A DNA stretch of 64,000 nucleotides from Gordionus sp. m RMFG-2023 (Eukaryota > Nematomorpha > Gordioida > Chordodea > Parachordodidae), in assembly GCF_954871325.1 (NCBI RefSeq), contig NC_088775.1, positions 75,617,561-75,681,560 on the forward strand, given 5' to 3'. Below the pieces are notes generated by a model. It did no database searches. It was given only the letters and a program-made list of their open reading frames with translations, and had not been told where the DNA came from. Every line of letters starts with the position of its first letter. Positions within the stretch are counted from its first letter, which is position 1. Both the position numbers and the translations under genes were made by a program. Positions 1 through 11,946 of this stretch are shown here, one piece after another.

Positions 1-192
1 AATTCATCAAATTGGATATAAGAATAAACGAAGAATGATAAATCAATAAGATTGTAATATAATATTTTCAGCGTTTTGATTTTTTTGCGTTTTAATGTAA
101 GCGTTTTAATATTTAATTTACTTTATGCCTTTTAATATTTATTTTATATTTTAAGTTATGTAGTCTTTTAGATAAACAGGTTTTTGTTTAAT

Positions 193-3100
193 TCACACAG
201 GTCTAGAAATAGGTGTTATATCGTTATTACCAGTAATTTTTATATTTTTGTCCACACTTCCCTCTTTAAAAGAATCCTTAGAGTCATAATTAATAAGTGT
301 GTTAAAACAGTTTCTAATTCTTATTTGATCTAAATGTCTCCTCAAAATACCTTTCTCTGTCTTAATTTGGAGCATCATGTCACTTTCTTTATGTGTGATC
401 ATACCTTTGCACCATTTATCATCACCTTGTACTTTGTACCAAACAAAATCTCCTACGTTAAAGGTTATATTTCGTGGTAAAGTAACGTTTATTTTATTCT
501 CCTTCTCCTCCAACGGTTTTAATAAGTCCCATTTAATTCTAATATCTCGATGAGATGGTGTAACTCCTATAGTATCATTACGCGTATTTCTGTAATTAAA
601 TAAAAATTTGCCAAGTGCGATATCTAGGTCAATTTTAATATTCCTTTTCATATGTGTTTTGAACGTTCTCACCATGCGTTCTACCTGGCCATTGGATTGC
701 TGGTGATAAGCAGATGTGAGCACATGTTTGATACCATAATTGTTGCAAAATTTTTCAAAATTGTTACTCGTAAAGTTAGTACCGTTATCAGTAACTATAG
801 CTTCAGGTATTCCATATAGCGAAATAGTTTTAAAAATTTATTTTAAAGTAACATCAGTCGTAATATTTTTAACAGGAATAATAATTGGAAATTTGCTGTA
901 GGTATCGACTATTATCAACCAATTTTTTGTGAAAAACGGACCCGCATAATCTATGTGTATCCTTTCAAACGGTTTGGTTGCCGAAACCCATGGTTTTTGT
1001 ATCTTTATAGGATTATCATGATATTTGTTACAATCGTCACAACTTTCCGCTTCCATTACTATGTCATTGTTTATACCAGGCCACCACATGTAATCTTTGG
1101 CTAAGGATTTGATTTTTCCTGCTCCCAAGTGTCATGTAATGACTGTAGTATATTTTTTCTCATAGAAGACGGAATTATGATTCTGTTGCTTTTGTAAAGA
1201 CAATCCTTAATTATACTCAATTCTAAATCAATGTTTTTATAAATATTATTCATTATAGGCGTGTTCTTCTTAATATCATTTATGACTTGTTTTAATTCAT
1301 TATCTTTCAAAGTTTCATCACGAATTTGATTAAAATTAATAGGTAAATCCCCATATTCATTTATTATAGTGATATTTTCAACAGCTTCATCATGACATTC
1401 TTGTGGTAATCTCGAGAGACATTCAGGAACAACATTATATTTACCGGCTCTATACTTTATATTAAAATCATATCCTCCTAATGTTATATTCCACTTCTGG
1501 AGTCTTAAGGACATAGTGCTATTATCCTTAAGAACCTTGGTAAAGATGTGAACTAGAGGTTTATGGTCAGTAATAATTGTAAATTTTGTGCCGATTAAGT
1601 ATTCCTGGAACCTCCTTATAGCGAACATAATAGCGAGAGCCTCACGCTCAATATTGGTATAGTTCATTTCGGATTTTAATAAAGTTCTTGACACGAAAGC
1701 TATAGGTTTTTCTTTCCCATCTTTTTCAGTATGAAATAATACAGCTCTTAAACCACATTTCGATGTGTCAGTGGCATCCCTATAGGTAATTCAGGGTTAA
1801 AATATGTCAAAGCAGGTGGAAGACTAATCAACTTCTTAAGATCATTAAAACTTTTAGAGTGTTCTAGGTTCCAAGCCCATTTTTCTTTGTTGACAATCTT
1901 ATACAGAGGATCGGCTATTTCTGCAAAATTGTTCAAAAATTTTCTATAGTAGCCAGCCATTCCCAGAAATGTTGATAATTCAGCAGCTGATTTTGGTTCT
2001 GGCATATTAATTATTGCTTCAATTTTATCGTGATTAGCATGAATCCCCTTGGCGTCAATATCATGACCCAGGAACCTCACTTTGTTTTTAAAGAACACAC
2101 TTTTATTGAAGTTAGGTATTAGCCCAAGCGATGATATTCTATCAAACACTTTTTTTATGTTGTTAAGGTGGGCTTCATCGTTTTTTCCAGTTATAAGTAA
2201 ATCATCAATATAAAATATAACGTCATCCATGTCACCGAAGATTTGATCCATGATCTGTTGAAAAATTGCAGATGAGGTCTTAAGCCCAAAAGGAAGTCTA
2301 GTAAATTGGTAATATCCCTTGTGCGTAGATATGGTTAAAATATTTCTGCAACTTTTATCAATCGGGATCTGTAAGAAAGCATTTTTAAAGTCAATCTTCG
2401 TAAATTTCTTTCCTTCTGAAAGTTTAGCTATTAAATCATTGATTCGTGGTAGAGGGTATCTGAAATCTTCTAGAGCTGGGTTTACAGTGTCCTTAAAATC
2501 AGCACAAAGCCTAATGCTCCCATCATCTTTGTATAGACAGCGGTAACAGGACTTGCCCATCGGACATCATTCACCGGCTTAATAATTTTATCATGTATCC
2601 ATTTTATAAGTTCATTGCTTACAAGATCAATTTTTGAATAAGGAATACGTCTAGGCGGTATAATTTTAGGTTGGGCATCTATTCTTAAATGTAACTTGTC
2701 ACTTGCTTTGTTGATTGGCTCATTAGTCAATTTGAATTCACACTCTTTAATCAATTTTTTTATTTCATCTTCGTAATTAGTGTCAACATTTGCTATAAAT
2801 TTATTTATAATATTTTTGAAAGCATTGATCCATGTACGTCCCAACAAGGCATTTTTACTTGATTCGACGACTAACGCTTGTAAATATTTTGAGATACCTT
2901 CATAAGTCACTTTAACTTGAGTGATGCCGATGATCTTGATTAAATTTCCGTCATAAGCGGTAAGTTGTAACTCGGATTTCTTAACATCTCTAATACCAAG
3001 TTTTTTAGCCAGACCATGAGGTATAATAGTATGTTTTGAGCCTGTGTCGACTTGCATACATGTAACAATATCGTTAACTTTTAAAGTAGTCATAAATGCA

Positions 3101-4152
3101 TTATCTTTGTCATTGAGCATGTCCCCAGATAAGTTGTTAACATTGAAATCGTTATCATCTTTGTTCTTTGTAGAGTCGACTTTCTCTTCAATAATAATCA
3201 TTGTTGTTGTATTGTATTTGCTTTCTATTATTGTTGTCGCTACCTCTATAATTATTTGAGTTGTTGTTATATTGTATTTGCTTTCTCTGATTATTGCCAC
3301 TACCTCTATAATTATTTGAATTGTTGTTATAAGATTGGTAAATGTTATAATTTCCGTCACCGTATTGGATCTGTTTTCTTTGATTATTATTGTTGTAGCG
3401 ATAGGTATTGTAGTTATAGTTGTCATAATTATCGTGGTATCTCGAATTATTATTACCGTAATTCCTATCATTTTATCTAAAATTATTGTTGTAATTCCTA
3501 TCTCTATTTCTATTATCATAATTATTTCTAAAATTATTTCTAAAATTATTATCAGGTCTAAAATAATTATTATTGTCATTTCTATTTCTATTGTTAAAGT
3601 TTTTATGTTTATCAGACTTTTTATCGTTATTCATATAACTTATATTATCAACATCTGATTTATCATTGATACTATCTAATTTATTCTAGCTCTAACATTT
3701 CATTTAAGGTTAAATTAATATTTTTACAAAATTTATATTTTATTTTGTCATTTAAGGTAGATGTACGTAATTTTTCTTTTAATCTAATGTCGTCCGAAAA
3801 ATTACATTTTTTATGCAGTTTCGATACTCTTATGTACCATTGCATGAAATTCTCACTCGAGTTCTGCTGTAATAAGTTAAATTTGTTTATCAAAATGTTT
3901 TTATCTTGTACAGGTAAAAGGTAAGTTAATTTTTTAGTCACTATCTTAAGATTTAATATGTCGGTATCGGAGCAAATTGATTTAATATTGTCAAAGACCT
4001 CGTCTGATAAATTATTTAGCAAAGTATTTATTTTAATAGAGTCCGGTAATGTGCTGGTCTAAAAATAACTTAATATTCTGTCTAAGTAAATCTCAGTAAG
4101 TGGTCCAACCAATTTAGGAATTTTATATATTAATTCTGGTTTAATATCCATA
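193..4152 (-). mobile_element. Ty3/gypsy LTR retroelement, broken internal region
   Basis: Reading on the minus strand from about 4152 to 193, the expected Ty3/gypsy parts appear in order. There is a Gag capsid-like stretch (about 4152-3680), then an Asn/Ile-rich low-complexity stretch. An aspartic protease follows with a DTGSKHT-type active site near 3030. Reverse transcriptase comes next, with an FYIDDLL catalytic box near 2200 and a LPFGLK motif, then RNase H with an ITDHKPL motif near 1560. Integrase is last: an H2C2 zinc region near 1030-1120 and the core end YHQQSNGQVERMV near 690. The order PR-RT-RH-IN is diagnostic of Ty3/gypsy rather than Ty1/copia. The coding region is broken in several places (about five). 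I could not identify LTRs at either side, so the limits are those of the recognisable coding part. It is an old fossil. Confidence 0.9.
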
Positions 4153-5539
4153 TTTTATTAATATTTCGTATACATATTTAGAAATTATAACACTTCATAT
4201 TTTTACAAAAATACAATGGAGTTGAATAAACTCCGAGTCATTATATACGTAAAACTTCCCATTAAGTAGTTCAAAATAGTTGACCATTTCTTTAAGGCTC
4301 ACAAATTCAAACATGATGTCATCACTACCAAGTATCCTTGATTAATGTACATCGCAATTATAAGTTAATTCAAACAGTATATCATAAATAGAAATTTCCC
4401 AGGGAATATTAATGAGTTTGAATGAAAACTTAATAGAAATAACTTTAAAATAATTTTTACCTTTTTTTTCCTTCTTTACATAGAATTTATTTGTTTCGTT
4501 TTATAATTTTTTTATTATTCATATTTATATTTCAAAGAGAAAAAAAATTTCTAAAAAAAAATTTACGTGGTGGCGAGTTTTTTTTGCCAGCGGAGCACCA
4601 TGAAAAGAAAAACAATTTTAAGGAGAGTTTAAAAAATATATTTTATTATCTAATATCTTTCTCTTTTCGTAAGGTATATATAACATTTTTTACAAATTAA
4701 AATTAGACTATAATATTAAAAAGGTTAACATATAAAATAAAATTATAACTAAAATAAAAATATAATTTGAATAAATTGGATTGTAATAAGATTACAAATT
4801 TGAATATATAACAAATATCAAGCTAACGATCTGGACAAACCAAAGTACAAACTCAAAAAAGATTTGGATAAACCAACATATAAAATCAAAAGCGATATAG
4901 ACAAGCCAACAACATGAATATGACAAAGGGAGCAGCATAAGATAAACAATTTAGATTCAAGCTCTTGGTGTTAGCTTACATGAAACTCTGGGTAAAGCTT
5001 CTCAGGAAAGGGAAAATGTTAGATAAATAGAAATATTAAATTGATATTCAATTTACAATAATATGTTTGCACTCTTATTATTTTTGTTAAACTTTTTTTT
5101 GTAGAAAAGTGTATATTTTAATATTTAATTCTTAATTATATTTTTATATTATAGTTATACATTCAAATCATACAAGAGATTTTTTATATATAAACCATAG
5201 CTATTTTTAGTTATAGAGATATATGTGTGTACATTTTTAGAAATGTAATAAATAAATTTATTTCCATAATGATCATGAATTATCACTATGTTTTTTGTTC
5301 ATAGATTATAAAAAATTTTCAGCATCTTCTGGACCTGAGATATTTGTTATTAAGTAACTAAGTCCTTTATTCTTGATAATAATTTCCTTACCAAAACCTA
5401 ATAGAATATCTCTAATTTAGACATAATAATAATAAATATGAAAATATTAAACATAGAGTTAGAATATATATGTAATTAATTTTCATTATATTAAAAATAG
5501 CTTAAATTTAAAAATTACTTGCACGAATTATTATATATA
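4153..5539. other. AT-rich spacer between the Ty3 fossil and the Helitron
   Basis: Apart from the small DLDKP-repeat frame at 4804-4917, I see no gene, LTR, RNA gene or clear repeat here. The sequence is poly-A/poly-T rich. Confidence 0.5.
4804..4917 (+). other. Short open frame with a tandem DLDKP peptide repeat
   Basis: A 37-codon open stretch between in-frame stops encodes three consecutive variants of a 12-residue motif, DLDKPKYKLKK, DLDKPTYKIKS and DIDKPTT. The copies differ mostly at synonymous positions (CTG/TTG for Leu, GAC/GAT for Asp, AAA/AAG for Lys), a pattern expected when a repeated peptide has been under protein-level selection. There is no convincing start codon. It could be an internal exon or the remnant of a repetitive protein. 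I do not recognise it. Confidence 0.25.
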
Positions 5540-5570
5540 CTAGTTGATAACCTGTCAAAAATGACGGGGA
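5540..5570 (-). other. Helitron 3' terminus: hairpin plus CTAG
   Basis: The plus strand reads CTAGTTGATAACCTGTCA followed by AAAATGACGGG. On the minus strand this gives the stem-loop, a roughly 10-nt spacer and terminal CTAG, matching the rolling-circle termination signal of Helitrons. The adjacent base at 5539 is A on plus (T on minus), as expected for the AT target. Confidence 0.75.
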
Positions 5571-6099
5571 TGAGAATTTTATTCGTTCTTTTACGATAAT
5601 TCTTTTTACCCCTCCCCCTCCTCCTTCAGGCCAATTTCAACCCATTAAGACTAAGAGAGAGGAATTGTCTTTTTTATTCAAGGATTGATGAATAATATAT
5701 TTTACCTTTATTTGATGATGGATGAATCAGACATTTTCCTTTTTATGAGATGTGATTTCAAAATTTATATTTTAAATTACAAAAATGAAACAATATCTCT
5801 TATTAGCACCCTAAATACTAACTTTATTTACCAGAGCTCCTGTTAGTCAGAATTACTGTTCACTCCCCACCGCGTGAAGGTAGGAGATGGATTTTAGGGG
5901 AGCAAGGAAATGAAAAAAAGAATGAAAATAAGAAGGAAGAAATAGAAAAAAAGAGACAAAGATATGAATTATAAGAAAATATAATAAATATTTATACTTC
6001 AAGAGTTGATGATTATCGGGTTACAACACATATGCATTTGTAGCCATATAAAAAATATAATATTATAAATTTTATAATATAGAAAATTTTACCAAAAAA
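5571..6099. repeat. Helitron 3' internal region related to NGLY1 intron 3
   Basis: No gene is seen. The block around 5690-6050, with phrases such as TTTATTTGATGATGGAT and GGAGATGGATTTTAGGGGAG, recurs in diverged form at about 48360-48470 and 49680-49910, and the first phrase also near 15530-15610. It is therefore a dispersed Helitron-associated sequence rather than unique DNA. Confidence 0.6.
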
Positions 6100-9000
6100 A
6101 GGAGATTTCAATCTCTTTTCTTTGCTCAAGGTGGTTTCGTTTTTGAAGATGATGTTGTGATTTCCTTGCTCGTAGTTTGTCGTAAATAACCTAAAATAAA
6201 ACGTGTAAATTGAAATTAAATAGAATATACTGTTGTTGGTGAGGAAGATGGTTTAGCGATGGTGAAGAAGTTCTCTTTTCTTTGCTCAAGGTGGTTTCGT
6301 TTTTGAAGATGATGTTGTGATTTCCTTGTTCGTAGCGTAAATAACCTGAAATAAAACGTGTAAATTGAAATTATAAAATAGAATATACTGTTTTTGGTGA
6401 GGAAGATGGTTTAGCGATGGTGAAGAAGTTCTCTTTTCTTTGCTCAAGGTGGTTTCGTTTTTGAAGATGATGTTGTGATTTCCTTGTTCGTAGTTTGCGG
6501 TAAATAACCTGAAATAAAACGTGTAAATTGAAATTATAAAATAGAATATACTGTTTTTGGTGAGGAAGATGGTTTAGCGATGGTGAAGAAGTTCTCTTTT
6601 CTTTGCTCAAGGTGGTTTCGTTTTTGAAGATGATGTTGTGATTTCCTTGCTCGTAGTTTGCTGTAAATAATCTGAAATAAAACGTGTAAATTGAAATTAT
6701 AAAATAGAATATACTGTTTTTGGTGAGGAAGATGGTTTAGCGATGGTGAAGAAGTTCTCTTTTCTTTGCTCAAGTTGGTTTCGTTTTTGAAGATGTTGTT
6801 GTAATTTCCTTGCTCGTAGTTTGCCGTAATAACCTGAAAAAAAACGTGTAAATTGAAATTATAAAATAGATATTACTGTTGTTGGTAGCGATGGTGAAAA
6901 AGTTCTCTTTTCTTTGCTCAAGGTGGTTTCGTTTTTGAAGATGATGTTGTGATTTCCTTGTTCGTTGTTTGCCGTAAATAACCTGAAATAAAACGTGTAA
7001 ATTGAAATTATAAAATAGAATATACTGTTTTTGGTGAGGAAGATGGTTTAGCGATGGTGAAGAAGTTCTCTTTTCTTTGCTCAAGGTGGTTTCGTTTTTG
7101 AAGATGATGTTGTGATTTCCTTGTTCGTAGTTTGCCGTAAATAACCTGAAATAAAACGTGTAAATTGAAATTATAAAATAGCATATACTGTTGTTGGTGA
7201 GGAAGATGGTTTAGCGATGGTGAAGAAGTTCTCTTTTCTTTGCTCAAGGTGGTTTCGTTTTTGAAGATGATGTTGTGATTTCCTTTATCGTAGTTTGCCG
7301 TAAATAACCTGAAATAAAACGTGTAAATTGAAATTAAATAGAATATACTGTTGTTGGTGAGGAAGATGGTTTAGCGATGGTGAAGAAGTTCTCTTTTCTT
7401 TGCTCAAGGTGGTTTCGTTTTTGAAGATGATGTTGTGATTTCCTTGTTCGTAGTTTGCCGTAAATAACCTGAAATAAAACGTGTAAATTGAAATTATAAA
7501 ATAGAATATACTGTTTTTGGCGAGGAAGATGGTTTAGCGATGGTGAAGAAGTTCTCTTTTCTTTGCTCAAGGTGGTTTCGTTTTTGAAGATGATGTTGTG
7601 ATTTCCTTGCTCGTAGTTTGCCGTAAATAACCTGAAATAAAACGTGTAAATTGAAATTAAATAGAATATACTGTTGTTGGTGAGGAAGATGGTTTAGCGA
7701 TGGTGAAGAAGTTCTCTTTTCTTTGCTCAAGTTGGTTTCGTTTTTGAAGATGATGTTATAATTTCCTTGCTCGTAGTTTGCCGTAATAACCTGAAAAAAA
7801 ACGTGTAAATTGAAATTATAAAATAGAATTTACTGTTGTTGGTGAGGAAGATGGTTTAGCGATGGTGAAGAAGTTCTCTTTTCTTAGCTCAAGGTGGTTT
7901 CGTTTTTGAAGATGATGTTGTGATTTCCTTGTTCGTTGTTTGCCGTAAATAACCTGAAATAAAACGTGTAAATTGAAATTATAAAATAGAATATACTGTT
8001 TTGGGTGAGGAAGATGGTTTAGCGATGGTGAAGAAGTTCTTTCTTTGCTCAAGGTGGTTTCGTTTTTGAAGATGATGTTGTGATTTCCTTGTTCGTAGTT
8101 TGCCGTAAGTAACCTGAAATAAAACGTGTAAATTGAAATTATAAAATAGCATATACTGTTGTTGGTGAGGAAGATGGTTTAGCGATGGTGAAGAAGTTCT
8201 TTTTTCTTTGCTCAAGGTGGTTTCGTTTTTGAAGATGATGTTGTGATTTCCTTGTTCGTTGTTTGCCGTAAATAACCTGAAATAAAACGTGTAAATTGAA
8301 ATTATAAAATAGAATATACTGTTTTTGGTGAGGAAGATGGTTTAGCGATGGTGAAGAAGTTCTCTTTTCTTTGCTCAAGGTGGTTTCGTTTTTGAAGATG
8401 ATGTTGTGATTTCCTTGTTCGTAGTTTGCCGTAAATAACCTGAAATAAAACGTGTAAATTGAAATTATAAAATAGCATATACTGTTGTTGGTGAGGAAGA
8501 TGGTTTAGCGATGGTGAAGAAGTTCTCTTTTCTTTGCTCAAGGTGGTTTCGTTTTTGAAGATGATGTTGTGATTTCCTTTATCGTAGTTTGCCGTAAATA
8601 ACCTGAAATAAAACGTGTAAATTGAAATTAAATAGAATATACTGTTGTTGGTTAGGAAGATGGTTTAGCGATGGTGAAGAAGTTCTCTTTTCTTTGCTCA
8701 AGGTGGTTTCGTTTTTGAAGATGATGTTGTGATTTCCTTGTTCGTAGTTTGCCGTAAATAACCTGAAATAAAACGTGTAAATTGAAATTATAAAATAGAA
8801 TATACTGTTTTTGGTGAGGAAGATGGTTTAGCGATGGTGAAGAAGTTCTCTTTTCTTTGCTCAAGGTGGTTTCGTTTTTGAAGATGATGTTGTGATTTCC
8901 TTGCTCGTTGTTTGCCGTAAATAACCTGAAATAAAACGTGTAAATTGAAATTAAATAGAATATACTGTTGTTGGTGAGGAAGATGGTTTAGCGATGGTGA

Positions 9001-10497
9001 AGAAATTCTCTTTTCTTTGCTCATGTTGGTTTCGTTTTTGAAGATGATGTTGTAATTTCCTTGCTCGTAGTTTGCCGTAAATAACCTGAAAAAAAACGTG
9101 TAAATTGAAATTATAAAATAGAATTTACTGTTGTTGGTAGCGATGGTGAAAAAGTTCTCTTTTCTTTGCTCAAGGTCGTTTTTGAAGATGATGTTGTGAT
9201 TTCCTTGTTTGTAGTTTGCCGTAAATAACCTGAAATAAAACATGTAAATTGAAATTATAAAATAGAATATACTGTTTTTGGTGAGGAAGATGGTTTAGCG
9301 ATATTGAAAAAGTTCTCTTTTCTTTTCTCAAGGTGGTTTCGTTTTTGAAGATGGTTGTGATTTCCTTGTTCGTAGTTTGCCGTAAATAACCTGAAATAAA
9401 ACGTGTAAATTGAAATTATAAAATAGCATATACTGTTGTTGGTGAGGAAGATGGTTTAGCGATGGTGAAGAAGTTCTCTTTTCTTTGCTCAAGGTGGTTT
9501 CGTTTTTGAAGATGATGTTGTGATTTCCTTGCTCGTAGTTTGCCCGTAAATAACCTAAAATAAAACGTGTAAATTGAAATTAAATAGAATATACTGTTGT
9601 TGGTGAGGAAGATGGTTTAGCGATGGTGAAGAAGTTATTTTTTCTTTGCTCAAGGTGGTTTCGTTTTTGAAGATGATGTTGTGATTTCCTTGTTCGTAGT
9701 TTGCCGTAAATAACCTTAAATAAAACGTGTAAATTGAAATCATAAAATAGAATATACTGTTGTTGGTGAGGAAGATGGTTTAGCGATGGTGAAGAAGTTC
9801 TTTTTTCTTTGCTCAAGGTTGTTTCGTTTTGGAAGATGATGTTGTGATTTCCTTGTTCGTAGTTTGCCGTAAATAACCTGAAATAAAACGTGTAAATTGA
9901 AATTATAAAATAGAATATATTGTTGTTGGTGAGGAAGATGGTTTAGCGATGGTGAAGAAGTTCTCTTATTTTTGCTCAATGTAGTTTCGTTTTTGAAGAT
10001 GATGTTGTGATTTTCTTGCTCGTAGTTTGCTGTAAATAACCTGAAATAAAACGTGTAAATTGAAATTATAAAATAGAATATACTGTTGTTAGTGAGGAAG
10101 ATGGTTTAGCGATGGTGAAGAAGTTCTCTTTTCTTTGCTCAAGGTGGTTTCGTTTTTGAAGATGATGTTGTGATTTCCTTGTTCGTAGTTTGCCGTAAAT
10201 AACCTGAAATAAAACGTATAAATTGAAATTATAAAATAGAATATACTGTTGTTGGTGAGGAAGATGGTTTAGCGATGGTGAAGAAGTTCTCTTTTTTTTG
10301 TTCAATGTAGTTTCGTTTTTGAAGATGATGTTGTGATTTTCTTGCTCGTAGTTTGCTGTAAATAATCTGAAATAAAACGTGTAAATTGAAATTATAAAAT
10401 AGAATATACTGTTTTTGGTGAGGAAGATGGTTTAGCGATGGTGAAGAAGTTCTCTTTTCTTTGCTCAAGGTGGTTTAGTTTTTGAAGATGATGTAAA
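6100..10497 (-). repeat. 163-bp tandem satellite array, about 27 copies
   Basis: Head-to-tail copies of a unit usually 163 bp (sometimes 160 bp) run through this stretch with high identity. The array lies between the helicase gene and the 3' end of the Helitron, a common place for Helitron-borne minisatellites. On the minus strand each unit opens overlapping frames of about 79 codons starting MSKEKRTSS. Because 163 is not a multiple of three, every such frame runs out within one and a half units, so these are not independent genes. Each unit also contains a GTATAT...TTTATTTCAG intron-like block. The 160-bp variants differ by 3 nt inside that block. Confidence 0.95.
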
Positions 10498-10651
10498 GTT
10501 GGTGATTTGAGGGTGAATAACAAAGTTGGTGACTTTTTTAAATTTCTTACAAATTATGAATTTAAGATTTCATTATATACGATATTTTGTGTGAATGTTT
10601 TATCATTTTTTAAAATTTTTCCTTGTAATTCTGATGGCAATATCATAATTT

Positions 10652-11869
10652 TCATAATATTTTGAGATTTCTATTAAGAGCCACATATAGTTGTCCATAG
10701 GCAAAGACGGGCTCAGGAAGGAATAAGCCTACATGATCAAAAGTTTGTCCTTGACTTTTATTTATTGTAATCACAAAAGCAGGAATTATAGGAAACTGTC
10801 GTCTTTTTAAAGTAAATGGTAACTGAGAGTCACTTGGAGCTAGATCTATTCGTGGGAGAAAATCTCGATAACCCTTATTAGTGCCTGTCAATACCTCAGC
10901 GTCGATAAAATTAATATGTAAATGTCGTATGATTAAACGGGTACCATTACAAAGTCCTTTCTTTGGGCTCAAGTTGCGTAATAGCATAACAATTGTACCA
11001 ACCTTAAGTGTTAGCTTGTGAGGTGGCATACCGGATGGAGTTTGTGTATGCAAAAATTCTAGTGGAAAATTCATTATATCATCCTTATTATCGCTTTCAA
11101 TGGAATCTGCACTATAATAATGTTTGATAGGGCCTGAAATTATATTAATGATATCGTTGTTGAGGGTAAGTGCAATTTTATTTTTGGTGGTTAATATTAT
11201 TTTAGTAGAAAGACTATCTATATCAGCAATTTCTATAGAATTACCATACACTCATTTTATTAATGAATCATTTTCAAGCAAATAAGGTGGGATTTCAACA
11301 CTATTTGTAGAAAGATCAGAATTGCTGCGTGATAGCCCATCTCCAATTTTAAGTAACCAAGCATTGTAATCAACTTGATCTGATGAAATACGCATATTAT
11401 CAATCAAATGTATTATTTTAAAATGACTCCATAAATATGAACTTTTTATACAGGACTCTATAATATCGACTTTGGAGCTTTTAGGCACTACTGGTAAAGT
11501 CTGTCTAAGATCACCACCTAATAAAATTACTTTTCCGCCAAATGGGTGGGAATTTTTCATAATGTCTTTAAGTAATCGGTCAATGCATCGCAAAGCGTGT
11601 TTAGTCATCATTGTGGCCTCATCAATAATAATCAATTTGCTATTTTTAATATCTAGAGCTAGCGAACTATGTAAATTCATATGGGATGTAGAAGTTTCAA
11701 AGATAGGCACAGGTAATTTAAATCCGCTATGGATGGTTTTTCCCCCCTTTAAAAGAATAGAGGATATGCCGGTGGTTGCAAAAGGCGATGCAATTTGATT
11801 TTTTGCTCTTATATAACACATTAAGGTATTGTAAAGATACGTTTTACCTGAACCTCCAGGGCCATCCAC
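10652..11869 (-). pseudogene. Helitron Pif1-type DNA helicase domain
   Basis: This is the superfamily 1B helicase half of a Helitron Rep-helicase, which would unwind donor DNA during rolling-circle transposition. Visible motifs, in order on the minus strand: Walker A GPGGSGKT (near 11855), Walker B LIIIDEATMM (near 11625), motif III LLGGDLRQTLPVV (near 11510), motif IV DNMRI (near 11400), motif V INKSQGQTF (near 10750) and motif VI QLYVALNR (near 10690). The sequence stops just after motif VI, a normal helicase end. It is split by an in-frame stop at 11249-11251 between the two open stretches, and the join to the upstream Rep part is also disrupted (11870-11950), so it is a pseudogene. The motif order, complete to VI, makes the family assignment firm. 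Confidence 0.92.
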
Positions 11870-11946
11870 GAAGAAATATCTTTCTGGAATATTTTCTAAT
11901 TCAATCGCTTGTATAATTAAATCAAAAGCATATTTTTGTAATCGGT

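Noticed and set aside
3044-3658. Plus-strand Ile/Val-rich frames over 3044-3658
   Set aside because: These are antisense shadows of the Asn/Ile-rich low-complexity part of the minus-strand Ty3/gypsy fossil.
6371-10468. About twenty overlapping minus-strand frames of 70-150 codons starting MSKEKRTSS as a gene family
   Set aside because: They are the same 163-bp repeat read again and again. The unit is not a multiple of three, so the frames end at a fixed distance. They are not independent genes.
6100-10497. The regularly spaced repeats as a CRISPR array
   Set aside because: The units are contiguous with no unique spacers, the repeat is 163 bp, and the DNA is eukaryotic.
11472-11798. Plus-strand 108-codon frame
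   Set aside because: Antisense to the Helitron helicase, whose Walker A and B motifs are on the minus strand.
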